This document shows positions 55,405 through 63,909 of a DNA stretch of 64,000 nucleotides, piece after piece. Position numbers and translations under genes: made by a program. Below the pieces are notes generated by a model that worked only from the letters and a program-made list of their open reading frames with translations, was not told where the DNA came from and did no database searches. Each line of letters opens with the position of its first letter. The first letter of the stretch is position 1. Location of the stretch: contig CANGYQ010000013.1 in NCBI GenBank assembly GCA_947458745.1, forward strand, positions 1 to 64,000. Direction: 5' to 3'. The DNA is from Bryobacteraceae bacterium. GTDB lineage: Bacteria; Acidobacteriota; Terriglobia; Bryobacterales; Bryobacteraceae.

Positions 55405-56439
55405 ATGATGGGAACGCCGATGGAGTCTATCTACTACGTCATGACGTGGCTCTGCCACCGCACCTGCCCCCATTGCTATGAAGACCGTTTCCATCCCTAC
55501 CATGGTACCGATCTTGACCGGGTGGTCAGGCAAAGCCGGGACAACTTCACCCGCGTTATCGCCAATCTTCCGCCGGACATGCAGTATCTGGATGTCGCCG
55601 ACGGCTTCCAACGCAAGACCGGCAGCATCATCCTGGCCGGTGGCGAGATTCTGTTGGAACCAGTGCGCGAATCGGTGCTCTACCCCGCGCTCGCCCTGCT
55701 GCGGCAAAAGTACGCGCCCGTGGGTGGCGTCAAGCTGATCGTTCAGACGACGGGCGACCTGCTGACTCCCAAGATTGTCCATGAATTAAATCAGTACGGA
55801 GTCTGGCTGATTTCGGTTTCAGGTATCGATGCCTTCCACGCCGGACTGGAGGAAGTGGCCGCGCAGGAGACCCTCAAGGCCAAGCTAACCGCGATGTTCG
55901 AGAGCGCCGGCCGGGAGCACCTGCCGCTGGTGGCCGCCGATTCTCGCAAGGCAGAAGACCGGGGGAGCTACTTCCACTTCTTTGGGGCCACCCCCGATAT
56001 GTGGATCGGCAAACTCTGGCCGCGTGGCCGCGCTTGGCAGAACAACCTCACCCGAGCCACCATCACCGACAACTTCTGTAACGTCTGGAGCGGTGGGCTC
56101 AACTTTCTGGATTACGCCCATTCCGGCAGCGAAGTCTCCATTGACCCCGAGGGCAACGTCTTCCCATGCTGCATCAAGACCAAGAAGGCGGTGGGCAACG
56201 TGATCGAAGAGCCGTTGCTCGCCTTGCTGGACCGCCTGCGCGGCAACCCGGTCTATGAAGCAATCTCGATGGGCCACCCGGAACGCATGGGCATCGCCCA
56301 GGGCTGGAGCGTCGAGCAGTTCTACAAGAAGTCCACCACCACCCTGCCGGACGGGCGCAGCTACCGCAATCTGTGCATCGGCTGCGACGCGTTCCATGAC
56401 GAACTGCTGGCAGCCGCGCCGCTGGTCCAACTCGGGTAG
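55405..56439 (+). CDS. radical SAM protein with SPASM-like C-terminal cysteines
   Basis: 344 residues from ATG 55405 (55408 and 55420 are alternative starts). The radical SAM cluster motif CHRTCPHC places cysteines at 17, 21 and 24, unusually close to the N-terminus. The barrel includes SIILAGGEILLEP and VKLIVQTTGDLLTP. The C-terminal part has FPCCIKTKK and NLCIGCDAFHDE, typical of an auxiliary iron-sulfur cluster in SPASM proteins that modify peptides or enzymes. No small precursor peptide gene is visible nearby. It is divergent from the GH10-like gene and converges on the alpha/beta hydrolase (15 bases between stops). Substrate unknown. Confidence 0.85.
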   Translation: MMGTPMESIYYVMTWLCHRTCPHCYEDRFHPYHGTDLDRVVRQSRDNFTRVIANLPPDMQYLDVADGFQRKTGSIILAGGEILLEPVRESVLYPALALLRQKYAPVGGVKLIVQTTGDLLTPKIVHELNQYGVWLISVSGIDAFHAGLEEVAAQETLKAKLTAMFESAGREHLPLVAADSRKAEDRGSYFHFFGATPDMWIGKLWPRGRAWQNNLTRATITDNFCNVWSGGLNFLDYAHSGSEVSIDPEGNVFPCCIKTKKAVGNVIEEPLLALLDRLRGNPVYEAISMGHPERMGIAQGWSVEQFYKKSTTTLPDGRSYRNLCIGCDAFHDELLAAAPLVQLG

Positions 56440-56454
56440 CTGCCAGCTAAGCCG

Positions 56455-57381
56455 CTAACGCTTCAAGATCTGCTCGACATAGCGATACGCTTTTTCACGC
56501 TCCGCCGGGGGGAAATCATGACCGGCGGCCGGATAGACGGCCACGGCCTTCTTCCCCGCCCGCCGCATACACTCCCGGACGCCTTCGACGTCGAAGTTGT
56601 CGTCATTGAGCGGCGCGTTCACGAACAGCCCGCGGTTGCTTAACGCCTCCACCAGATCCGGAAAATCAAAGGGCACCTCGGCAGGGGAGTTGTGATAAAC
56701 CGTCCCGATGCGGGGCATGTAGCGCCAGCCATTCCAGCCCGTCAAGTCACCGCCCTTGTAGCGGTGGGCGGCGGTAAAGCCGCAACTGGTGACAACTACC
56801 TTCACCCGCGGATCAAACACCGCCAGAAACAGCGAATTGTGACCGCCGAGCGAATGTCCAATGGCACCCATGCGCTTGGGGTCCACCTCAGGCAGCGAGG
56901 CCAGCAGGTCCAGCCCGCGGACATGGTTCACAATGGCTTTCATCGAAGTGGAGGCGTAGCCCATCTGGTAGGGGTCAGACTTGTTGTCGCCCAGGCTGGG
57001 GTAGTCAGGCACCAGCACCACAAAGCCGCGTTCGGCCAGTTCCTTGGCGTAGTGCAAATTCGATTTCCCCGCCAGGCCGGTGGGCTCATCTTTGCCGAAC
57101 TTGGTGGTTTGGTGCAGCGCTAGCATCGCCGGGTGGCGGCCGACTCCGGTTGGCAGCAAGAGCCACGCGGGCACCCAATCCGCCGCTTCCGCCAGGTAAT
57201 CCAGGCGCCGGTAAGTGACTCCGCCCATCTTCCGTTCTTCAAGGAGGCGGACTTCAGGAGGCTGGCGGCGAGCTGGCAGCGGGAAGTCGCCCATCGCTTT
57301 CTCCATCCCCCGGCGAACCTCAGCCAGTGAGCCGCCCCAGGCCGTCATCGAAACGAGACAAAAAACAACTTTTTTCACCAT
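56455..57381 (-). CDS. secreted alpha/beta hydrolase (dienelactone hydrolase/acetyl xylan esterase-like)
   Basis: 308 residues. A weak signal peptide (VKKVVFCLVSMTAWGGSLA) suggests export. The hydrolase fold shows PAWLLLPTGVGRHPAMLALH (oxyanion strand), GFVVLVPDYPSLGD, the nucleophile elbow GHSLGGHNS (serine about 174) and late AAGHDFPPAEREKAY with the catalytic histidine. Such proteins cleave esters or small peptides; large-substrate lids are not evident. A perfect 12-base palindrome CACCATATGGTG (57376-57387) covers its start codon. Divergent from the next gene with only 17 bases between starts. Confidence 0.83.
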   Translation of the reverse strand: MVKKVVFCLVSMTAWGGSLAEVRRGMEKAMGDFPLPARRQPPEVRLLEERKMGGVTYRRLDYLAEAADWVPAWLLLPTGVGRHPAMLALHQTTKFGKDEPTGLAGKSNLHYAKELAERGFVVLVPDYPSLGDNKSDPYQMGYASTSMKAIVNHVRGLDLLASLPEVDPKRMGAIGHSLGGHNSLFLAVFDPRVKVVVTSCGFTAAHRYKGGDLTGWNGWRYMPRIGTVYHNSPAEVPFDFPDLVEALSNRGLFVNAPLNDDNFDVEGVRECMRRAGKKAVAVYPAAGHDFPPAEREKAYRYVEQILKR

Positions 57382-57398
57382 ATGGTGTTATTGAGCAT

Positions 57399-59786
57399 AT
57401 GCGTCTCCCGCTTGTTTTGGGTACTGCCTTGCTGGCGCTTGCTTTGTCGCGCGCGCAGACGGCCCCCGTGGTGACACCGCGTGGCGTCATCAACGGCTTC
57501 ACGCAACGGCCCGCACCCTCGCAAGTGGCACCCGGCGGCATCATCTGGATTTCTGGCCTGAACCTTGGGCCTCCGGAAGGCATCAAGGCTACCGGGAATC
57601 CTGCCCCGACGAAGCTGGGTGATGTCGAGGTACTGATCAACAACCGGGCAGCAGGTGTGATCTCGGCTGAGCCTGGGCGGATTGTGGCTGTGGTGCCGGC
57701 GGAGACACCCAACGGGCTCGTCAACGTCATCGTGCGCCGCGGCGAGCAGCAAAGCCGTCCCGCCCGCATTTCCGTACTGGCCGCTTTCCCGTCACTCCGC
57801 ACTAAGGACGACAAGGGCTTTGGCGAACTGGCCACTACTGGTTCCGGGCCGGACGTAGTGCTGGCCGCCTCCGGCTTTGGGGCCCCGGGAATCCAGGACT
57901 TGCAGGCTTACGTGGGCGGGCTACGCACCACGGTCCAGGCCACCGCCGCCGCCAGGCCCGGCGAGTTTGACGTGACGATCACCATTCCTGCCGACGCCGC
58001 TCCCGGGGACATGGTCACGCTACTGAGCGGCAATCGTGTCGCCAACCAGGGCACCTGGGGCAAACGCACGGCCAATCTGAAGTATCTGCGTCTGCCGGAA
58101 GGCACTCCCGACTTGCGGGATCTCAATGGCAGCGACCTGCGCGGCGAATTCCTGATTGCCACCGGAGCCCGTGACGACAAGGGCTGCTATCCGGGGTTCC
58201 TGTTTGACTTTACTCTGAGCGCCGCTACTCGCCTGCCGGAATGCCTGACGACCGCCAACCGCAACGCCGCCACACCGATCGTCGCCGCCAATGACACGGC
58301 TGTGCTGGGTGCCCTGGTCGGTCCGCCGGAATCGGCTGACGTGGTCAGTCCTAAGTTGATGACCGTGGCCCCGGGAGGAGCTTCGGCGACGGTTACGCTA
58401 CCCTCGGCCGCATCGCTGCTGACGGCCAATGCCAATGGCTTTGTGGCCATTGCTCCCGGCCCTCCGGCGAAGGTCTATGGGATCGATCCAGTGACCGCCG
58501 AAGTCACTGAAGGAGCAGTCCCAGCCGCGGGTGGAGCCGGGCCACCCGGGGGCGGCGGACCGGGCGGGATCATCGCCATCTCCGTCGATTTGGGAGATGG
58601 TATCAATGTGGTCGTCTCCAACCCCGTCGGCGTCGGCAACAACCGCCGCGTGGTGGTGGTGGCCGACCATGATCGTGCCGCGAAGAAGGCCAAACTGGCT
58701 TTCCTGGATCCACAGAACGCCGTCGTCGCCACCCGTGACTTTCCCGAAGGCTGGCTGCCGTTGGCCGCGCAGCCACAACAGGTCCAGTTGCCGCCGGGCG
58801 TGAACCTACCGCCCGGCGTGCAGTTGGCGCGGCCGCTGGTTAGTGTTTTTCTGGACCCGCCAACACGCCTGTTTTACGTGCTCGCACGCCAGGGTGACAA
58901 TGTGAAGCATGGCGTCGTCACATTTCCACTGGACCCCAGCGAAGTAAAGACTGTCGCCTTTCCCGACGGCTGGTTCGCCACCGGCTGCGCCGCTCAGATA
59001 CCCTTCCAATCCCTGGACCTGTCGCGGCGCTTGGGGCTGCTGGGATCGAAGACAGTGGCCACCGCCTTTGCCAACCCTTGTCCGGCCGATGGCTTTCTGG
59101 TGGTCGATCTGACCAACCAAACTGCTACCTCCGTCCAACTTCCCGGTACCGGACAACTGAACGCCAACGCCGGGGCCAACGAGATGAACGACTACATGTT
59201 CGGCACCAACACCGACCCCGGCCGCAACAACGTCTCCGATACCCTTTACGTGCTGGATGGTGTCAGCGGGGGCGTCAACCGGTTGGACTTACCCTCCGGC
59301 GTCACTGGCTTTGGCAACCTCAGCGCCATCCCGGCCATCGGAGCACTGATTGCTCCGGCCACCAACCGCATTCAGGGTGATGGCGGGCTGGTGCTGTTCG
59401 ACCTGGAAACCGCGACGGCCAAGCTGCTGCCCGCTCCCGACGGCTTCGCGGCGGTGCAGATTGCCGGCATCTTTGGCACCACCCGCAAGGTGGTAGGCCG
59501 CGGCGTGAAGGAGCAGAACGCAGGCAGCCAGTTCATCGTCTATGACCTGGTCACCGGAGACGCCAGCATCATCCCCAATCCGGAAGGCGTGGCCTTTGTG
59601 GGCCCGTTGCCGGCCGCGGCACCAGGTCAGGGAGGCGGTGGCGCCCCCGGCGGCGGCCAACCAGGGCCCGGCCAGGTCCAGCAGGCGGTGACGCTCCGGT
59701 CCAACCCGCGCGCCGGCACCATTGCCGCCACGGCCTGGAACGCCCAGCGCCGCGCCGTCGGCATCGCGCTGCTGCAAGTGCCTTAG
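57399..59786 (+). CDS. secreted protein with TIGR03437/IPT-like N-terminal domain and low-complexity linkers
   Basis: 795 residues from ATG 57399 (signal RLPLVLGTALLALALSRAQT). Residues about 30-130 match the Solibacter-type TIGR03437 pattern: QVAPGGIIWISGLNLGPPEG, KLGDVEVLINNRAAGVISAE, PGRIVAVVPAETPNGLVNV. A second, related segment follows near 150-240. The rest looks like a beta-propeller or fibre with kelch-like strands, broken by two Gly/Pro-rich linkers (about residues 378-390 and 742-760). It is probably displayed outside the cell; ligand unknown. The domain family is characteristic of Acidobacteria. Divergent from the hydrolase, 17 bases apart. Confidence 0.7.
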   Translation: MRLPLVLGTALLALALSRAQTAPVVTPRGVINGFTQRPAPSQVAPGGIIWISGLNLGPPEGIKATGNPAPTKLGDVEVLINNRAAGVISAEPGRIVAVVPAETPNGLVNVIVRRGEQQSRPARISVLAAFPSLRTKDDKGFGELATTGSGPDVVLAASGFGAPGIQDLQAYVGGLRTTVQATAAARPGEFDVTITIPADAAPGDMVTLLSGNRVANQGTWGKRTANLKYLRLPEGTPDLRDLNGSDLRGEFLIATGARDDKGCYPGFLFDFTLSAATRLPECLTTANRNAATPIVAANDTAVLGALVGPPESADVVSPKLMTVAPGGASATVTLPSAASLLTANANGFVAIAPGPPAKVYGIDPVTAEVTEGAVPAAGGAGPPGGGGPGGIIAISVDLGDGINVVVSNPVGVGNNRRVVVVADHDRAAKKAKLAFLDPQNAVVATRDFPEGWLPLAAQPQQVQLPPGVNLPPGVQLARPLVSVFLDPPTRLFYVLARQGDNVKHGVVTFPLDPSEVKTVAFPDGWFATGCAAQIPFQSLDLSRRLGLLGSKTVATAFANPCPADGFLVVDLTNQTATSVQLPGTGQLNANAGANEMNDYMFGTNTDPGRNNVSDTLYVLDGVSGGVNRLDLPSGVTGFGNLSAIPAIGALIAPATNRIQGDGGLVLFDLETATAKLLPAPDGFAAVQIAGIFGTTRKVVGRGVKEQNAGSQFIVYDLVTGDASIIPNPEGVAFVGPLPAAAPGQGGGGAPGGGQPGPGQVQQAVTLRSNPRAGTIAATAWNAQRRAVGIALLQVP

Positions 59787-59926
59787 CAACACCGCCGGAG
59801 GCAACAAACCGCATGCTCGCGCATGGCGGCTAGGAATCGGCGTCCGTGGTGTACTTACCGAACCGTGACCGCAAGGGAGCGATGGAAGGTATCCCTTGGC
59901 CGCAGAACCTAGTTCAGGGCGTCGCT

Positions 59927-61054
59927 TTACCGCAAGGTCAGCCGCGTCACGGTTTCGATGTGGTACGTCTGCGGGAACAGATCCACCATGGTCATCTTGT
60001 CGATCGCATAGATCGCGCCTAGTGCCGCCAGATCACGAGCCAGTGTCGCCGGGTCACAGGAGACGATGGTGATCTGCGGGGCCTTCAGCCGCACCAGATG
60101 CTCCACCGCCCGCTTGCCCAGCCCCGCACGCGGCGGGTCGGCCAGAATGAAGTCCGGCGCCTCTTCCAACGGCGCCAGGTAGTCTTCGGTGGTCAACTGC
60201 ACGGCCTTGGCCTGCGGCGCGTTCACCGCCAGGTCGGTCACCGCGCTGCGGACCACTTCCACCGCCGTCACCTGCTCAAAGGTGCGCGTCAGCGGCAGTG
60301 AGAACAAACCCACGCCGGCATAGAGGTCAAGCGCGGTGCGGCCTTCGGCACCGGCCAAGGCCAACTGGCGAAGCGGGTCCACCAGAAACCGATTCACCTG
60401 GAAAAACGACTTGTGACTGACCTGAAACTCGTCGCCCGCCACCGGATACTTCAGCGCACTCATCGTCGCACCCGGGATCAGGCGCGCGCACCAATCAAAG
60501 AAACTGCGGCTGACCGGGCGCGCCGTCTTCAATACGTTTACCAGCGTGTGCGTCTCGTTCGAGAACAGCTCCACTTCTTCCAGGAACCGCGGAAAGTGCG
60601 GATCCCGCCGCATCTCCTTCATCACCTGGATGCCCTTCTCCAGCGCTGGGGACCCCAACGGGCAGCCATCGATCGGCACCAACTTGCGCGATCCCGCCGC
60701 GTGGAAGCCGGGCTTGCCCTGGTCGTAATGTAACTGGATACGGTTGCGGTATCCCCACGGCTCACCAGCAAGCGTGCCAATCTCGGGGGCAGTGATCTTG
60801 CCAATCCGGCCCAACGTCTCGGCGAGGATGCCGACCTTTTCGGTCAACTGCCGGTCGTAACCCATGTGCTGGTAGTGGCAGCCGCCACACTTGGTATAGA
60901 CCGGGCACGGCGCAACAATCCGGTCCCGCGAAGCAATCTGGAGCTTTCCGTCTTCCCATTCTTCGCCCGGAAGCGAATAGGGAACAAACTTCACTTCTCC
61001 GTTGACGCGCGCCAAACCGTCGCCGCCATAAACTAGTTTTTCGATCAAGGGCAT
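59927..61054 (-). CDS. RlmD/RumA-type 23S rRNA (uracil-5-)-methyltransferase
   Basis: 375 residues from ATG 61054; an upstream start would add 25 residues with no likeness to the family. An N-terminal TRAM-like barrel (EKLVYGGDGLARVNGEVKFV) precedes the iron-sulfur cysteines C50, C56 and C59 (CPVYTKCGGC) and a later C in IDGCPLGS. The methyltransferase core has DLYAGVGLFSLPL, DFILADPPRAG and the catalytic cysteine in VSCDPATLARD. It would make 5-methyluridine in rRNA (or tRNA in TrmA-like relatives). Divergent from trpS (100 bases between starts). Confidence 0.88.
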   Translation of the reverse strand: MPLIEKLVYGGDGLARVNGEVKFVPYSLPGEEWEDGKLQIASRDRIVAPCPVYTKCGGCHYQHMGYDRQLTEKVGILAETLGRIGKITAPEIGTLAGEPWGYRNRIQLHYDQGKPGFHAAGSRKLVPIDGCPLGSPALEKGIQVMKEMRRDPHFPRFLEEVELFSNETHTLVNVLKTARPVSRSFFDWCARLIPGATMSALKYPVAGDEFQVSHKSFFQVNRFLVDPLRQLALAGAEGRTALDLYAGVGLFSLPLTRTFEQVTAVEVVRSAVTDLAVNAPQAKAVQLTTEDYLAPLEEAPDFILADPPRAGLGKRAVEHLVRLKAPQITIVSCDPATLARDLAALGAIYAIDKMTMVDLFPQTYHIETVTRLTLR

Positions 61055-61154
61055 GAATTTCTTCGCACCTTCATGAATGAAGGCCCGTGCGCGTAGGCTA
61101 CCATGAAGGTTCCCTGGCGGCTGCATCAAGAGCCGCTTTATTCATAAAACAGAC

Positions 61155-62141
61155 ATGAGAGTTCGAGTATTTTCTGGAGTTCAGCCATCCGGCAACCTCC
61201 ACATCGGCAATTATCTCGGCGCCCTGAAGAACTGGGTAGCCATCCAGCGCGATTACGAGAGCATCTTCTGCATCGTCGATCTGCACGCCATCACGGTCTA
61301 CCAGGATCCGGCGGAACTGAAGCGGAAGATCCGCGAGACCGCCGGGCTGTTCCTGGCCTGCGGCATCGACCCGGCGCATTCCTCCGTGATCGTCCAGTCG
61401 CAAGTAACCGGCCACGCGGAACTGGCCTGGATGCTCACCTGCGTTACGCCGCTGGGCTGGCTGGAGCGGATGACGCAGTTCAAGGCCAAGAGTCAGGCGC
61501 AGGAAACCATCGGCGACGGCATTCTGCAGTACCCGGTGCTGATGGCGGCGGACATCCTGCTTTATCAGGCTGGCATCGTGCCGGTGGGTGACGATCAGGC
61601 CCAGCATCTGGAACTGACCCGCGACATCGCCCAGCGCTTCAACTCGCTCTACGGTGAGACGTTTGTCGTACCCGCCACGAAACTGCCCCTGGTGGGCGCC
61701 CGGGTGATGGGTCTCGATGAGCCGGACAAGAAGATGTCGAAGTCGGCGACCGGGGCCAACCATGCCGTCGGCATGCTGGACCCGATCGATGTGGCCCGCA
61801 AGAAGATCATGCGCGCCACCACCGATTCGCAACCGGCCATCGTCTGGGACACCCTGGCACCCGGCGTCGAGAACCTGATCTCGATCTACCGCGCCTTTGG
61901 CGAAGTGGATGAAGCGACCGCCCGGCAGGAGTTCGAAGGCCTCCGCTACGGCGACCTGAAGAAGAAGGTGGCGGATATGGTGGTGGAGTCGCTGAAGCCC
62001 ATCCAGCAGCGCTACGCGGAGATCACCGCGGACCCGGCGTACCTCGACGGCATCCTGCAATCCAGCTACGAACGCATCGCGCCCATCGCCCAGTCAACCG
62101 TCGAATTGACCAAGACGCGCATGGGTTTGTACACGCGGTAA
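61155..62141 (+). CDS. trpS: tryptophanyl-tRNA synthetase
   Basis: 328 residues, full length, class I. The opening VRVFSGVQPSGNLHIGNYLG contains the HIGH-type HIGN (16-19); the second signature is KKMSKSATG near 195. Other family segments are PVLMAADILLYQAGIVPVGD and QHLELTRDIAQRFN (tryptophan pocket). It charges tRNA-Trp in the cytosol. It stands alone, divergent from the rRNA methyltransferase gene, with the MFS transporter gene starting 19 bases after its stop in the same direction. No leader or T-box-like structure is visible in the 100-base upstream gap. Confidence 0.96.
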   Translation: MRVRVFSGVQPSGNLHIGNYLGALKNWVAIQRDYESIFCIVDLHAITVYQDPAELKRKIRETAGLFLACGIDPAHSSVIVQSQVTGHAELAWMLTCVTPLGWLERMTQFKAKSQAQETIGDGILQYPVLMAADILLYQAGIVPVGDDQAQHLELTRDIAQRFNSLYGETFVVPATKLPLVGARVMGLDEPDKKMSKSATGANHAVGMLDPIDVARKKIMRATTDSQPAIVWDTLAPGVENLISIYRAFGEVDEATARQEFEGLRYGDLKKKVADMVVESLKPIQQRYAEITADPAYLDGILQSSYERIAPIAQSTVELTKTRMGLYTR

Positions 62142-62160
62142 TCGCGCGAAAGGGAACACC

Positions 62161-63450
62161 ATGGAAGGCGCTCCCGTCTCGCTGCCGGCTTACTGGCGCT
62201 TGCTGCGCGACAACCGGAACTTCCGGAAGCTGTGGCTGGCGCAAATCATCAGCGAGATTGGGGACTGGTTCTACACCGTCGCGCTCTATGCCCTGCTGTA
62301 CGATCTGACCGGTAGCGCTCGCAGCTTGTCGACGGCCCTGATGTTCCAAGTGCTGCCGCAGTTTTTCTTTGGCCCCATCGCCGGTGCGATCAACGACCGG
62401 TTGAGCCGCCGCGCGGTGATGATCTTTTCCGATTGCGCCCGCGCCCTCATCGTGCTGCTGATGGTGTTCTTCCGGACGCGGGAGATGCTGCCGTTTCTTT
62501 ACTTCCTGCTGCTGTGCGAAACCGTGGGCTGGGCCCTGTTTGAACCGGCCCGCAGCGCCATCATTCCCAACATCACGCACAGCGACGCCGAGACCGTGAC
62601 GGCCAATGGACTCAGTTCCACCACCTGGGCCTTCAACTTCTTCTTCGGAGCAGCCGTCGGCGGCGTGGCGGCAGCGGCATTTGGCCGGGAGACGGTGTTC
62701 CTGATCAACTCGGCTTCCTTCATCGTCTCGGCACTACTGGTGCGCTCCATGGTGTTTCACGAACCGCACCTGGAAGGCCAGCCACCCTTCCGCTGGCGGG
62801 ACCTGTTCGACTTCAAGCCCGTGGTGGCGGGCCTGCGCTACGTGCGCGACCATGCTGAGATCCGTCCCGTGATCTTCCTCAAAGCCGGTGTTGCCCTGAT
62901 GGGGACCAACTGGGTGATCCTGCCGATCCTGGGCGAACGTACGTTTCCGCTGCAGGTCTTCGGGATCGATTCGCATAAGGCCGGCATGTTGGGCATGAGC
63001 GCGTTGTTGGGTGCACGCGGGTTGGGCGCACTGATCGGTCCGCTCACTGGCGGGTCGTGGGCAGGCAAGGATGTCGCCCGCATGCGGCTGGGCGTGGCCC
63101 TGGGGTTCCTGCTGATCCTGGCGGGCTACACCTCGCTCGGCTTTGCGAACACGATCTGGCTGGCCGTTCCGGCCGTCGCGTTGGCGCACTCGGGCGGATC
63201 AATGGTGTGGGTCTTCTCGTCGTCGATGCTGCACTTCATGACTGAAGACAAGTTCCGCGGCCGCGTCTTTTCCGCTGACTACATGTTCATGACGCTGACC
63301 CTGTCGATCACCAGCATGATCGCGGGCACGGCGATTGATGGCGGCGTCTCCCTACAAGCAGTCTGCATCGGCACCGGCCTTGCCGCGTTGCTGCCACTGA
63401 GCCTGTGGAGTTGGGCGGGCTTCAAGAAGCGGGCAGGCGTTCAGCCTTAG
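62161..63450 (+). CDS. MFS transporter (EntS/MFS_3-like)
   Basis: 429 residues, about 11-12 hydrophobic helices. The N-terminal signature of the family is visible: NRNFRKLWLAQIISEIGDWF, then FGPIAGAINDRLSRRAVMIF (the RxxxRR-type loop between helices 2 and 3). The second half continues with VFLINSASFIVSALLVRSMV and SMVWVFSSSMLHFMTEDKFR. Relatives export siderophores, drugs or metabolites; nothing nearby tells which. It starts 19 bases after trpS, probably by chance in the same direction, and converges on a lipoprotein gene with 3 bases between stops. Confidence 0.88.
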   Translation: MEGAPVSLPAYWRLLRDNRNFRKLWLAQIISEIGDWFYTVALYALLYDLTGSARSLSTALMFQVLPQFFFGPIAGAINDRLSRRAVMIFSDCARALIVLLMVFFRTREMLPFLYFLLLCETVGWALFEPARSAIIPNITHSDAETVTANGLSSTTWAFNFFFGAAVGGVAAAAFGRETVFLINSASFIVSALLVRSMVFHEPHLEGQPPFRWRDLFDFKPVVAGLRYVRDHAEIRPVIFLKAGVALMGTNWVILPILGERTFPLQVFGIDSHKAGMLGMSALLGARGLGALIGPLTGGSWAGKDVARMRLGVALGFLLILAGYTSLGFANTIWLAVPAVALAHSGGSMVWVFSSSMLHFMTEDKFRGRVFSADYMFMTLTLSITSMIAGTAIDGGVSLQAVCIGTGLAALLPLSLWSWAGFKKRAGVQP

Positions 63451-63453
63451 CGG

Positions 63454-63909
63454 TTACTTACTTTCGATCACCGAAACCGGCCCGTCCACTTCCGTCACCT
63501 TGATCCGCAGCGCCTTGCGGTTCTCGACGTCGGCCAGCGGGAGGGGGAAGTTGGCCGCAATCATGCGGTCAGCGGGTTGATCCTTGGCCAACTTCTCACT
63601 GCGGTGAAGTGTCGGATTGTAGCGGCGGCCTTGGAGCGGGTTCGATTCGAGGAACCGGTCAATATCCACTTCCGCGGCAATGACCCCTTCGACAATCTTC
63701 CCATCCTTGGTTTCGATTTCCACCGCCGTATCGCCGATCATGAACAGCGACCGGGGCACCGTCCGGAAATCGATGAGCACCACCGTGGAAGTGGCATCCA
63801 CGCCATAAACCCGCACCTTCTGCACCGTGCCGTCCAGCACCACGCGCGTGCAACCCGCCAGCATGACGGCGGCCAAAAGCAGCATGGTGCTCGCCCAATG
63901 CTTGATCAT
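63454..63909 (-). CDS. putative lipoprotein of unknown function
   Basis: 151 residues from ATG 63909. A lipobox LLLAAVMLAGC ends at Cys20, so export and lipid attachment are expected. The mature part has no recognised domain; it is beta-rich (VVLDGTVQKVRVYGVDATST, SLFMIGDTAVEIETKDGKIV) and closes with DGPVSVIES. Its ATG overlaps the TGA of the upstream gene by one base (TGATG, 63907-63911), pointing to coupled translation. An earlier start would overlap that gene and lose the signal. Envelope role inferred only from the lipobox. Confidence 0.72.
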   Translation of the reverse strand: MIKHWASTMLLLAAVMLAGCTRVVLDGTVQKVRVYGVDATSTVVLIDFRTVPRSLFMIGDTAVEIETKDGKIVEGVIAAEVDIDRFLESNPLQGRRYNPTLHRSEKLAKDQPADRMIAANFPLPLADVENRKALRIKVTEVDGPVSVIESK

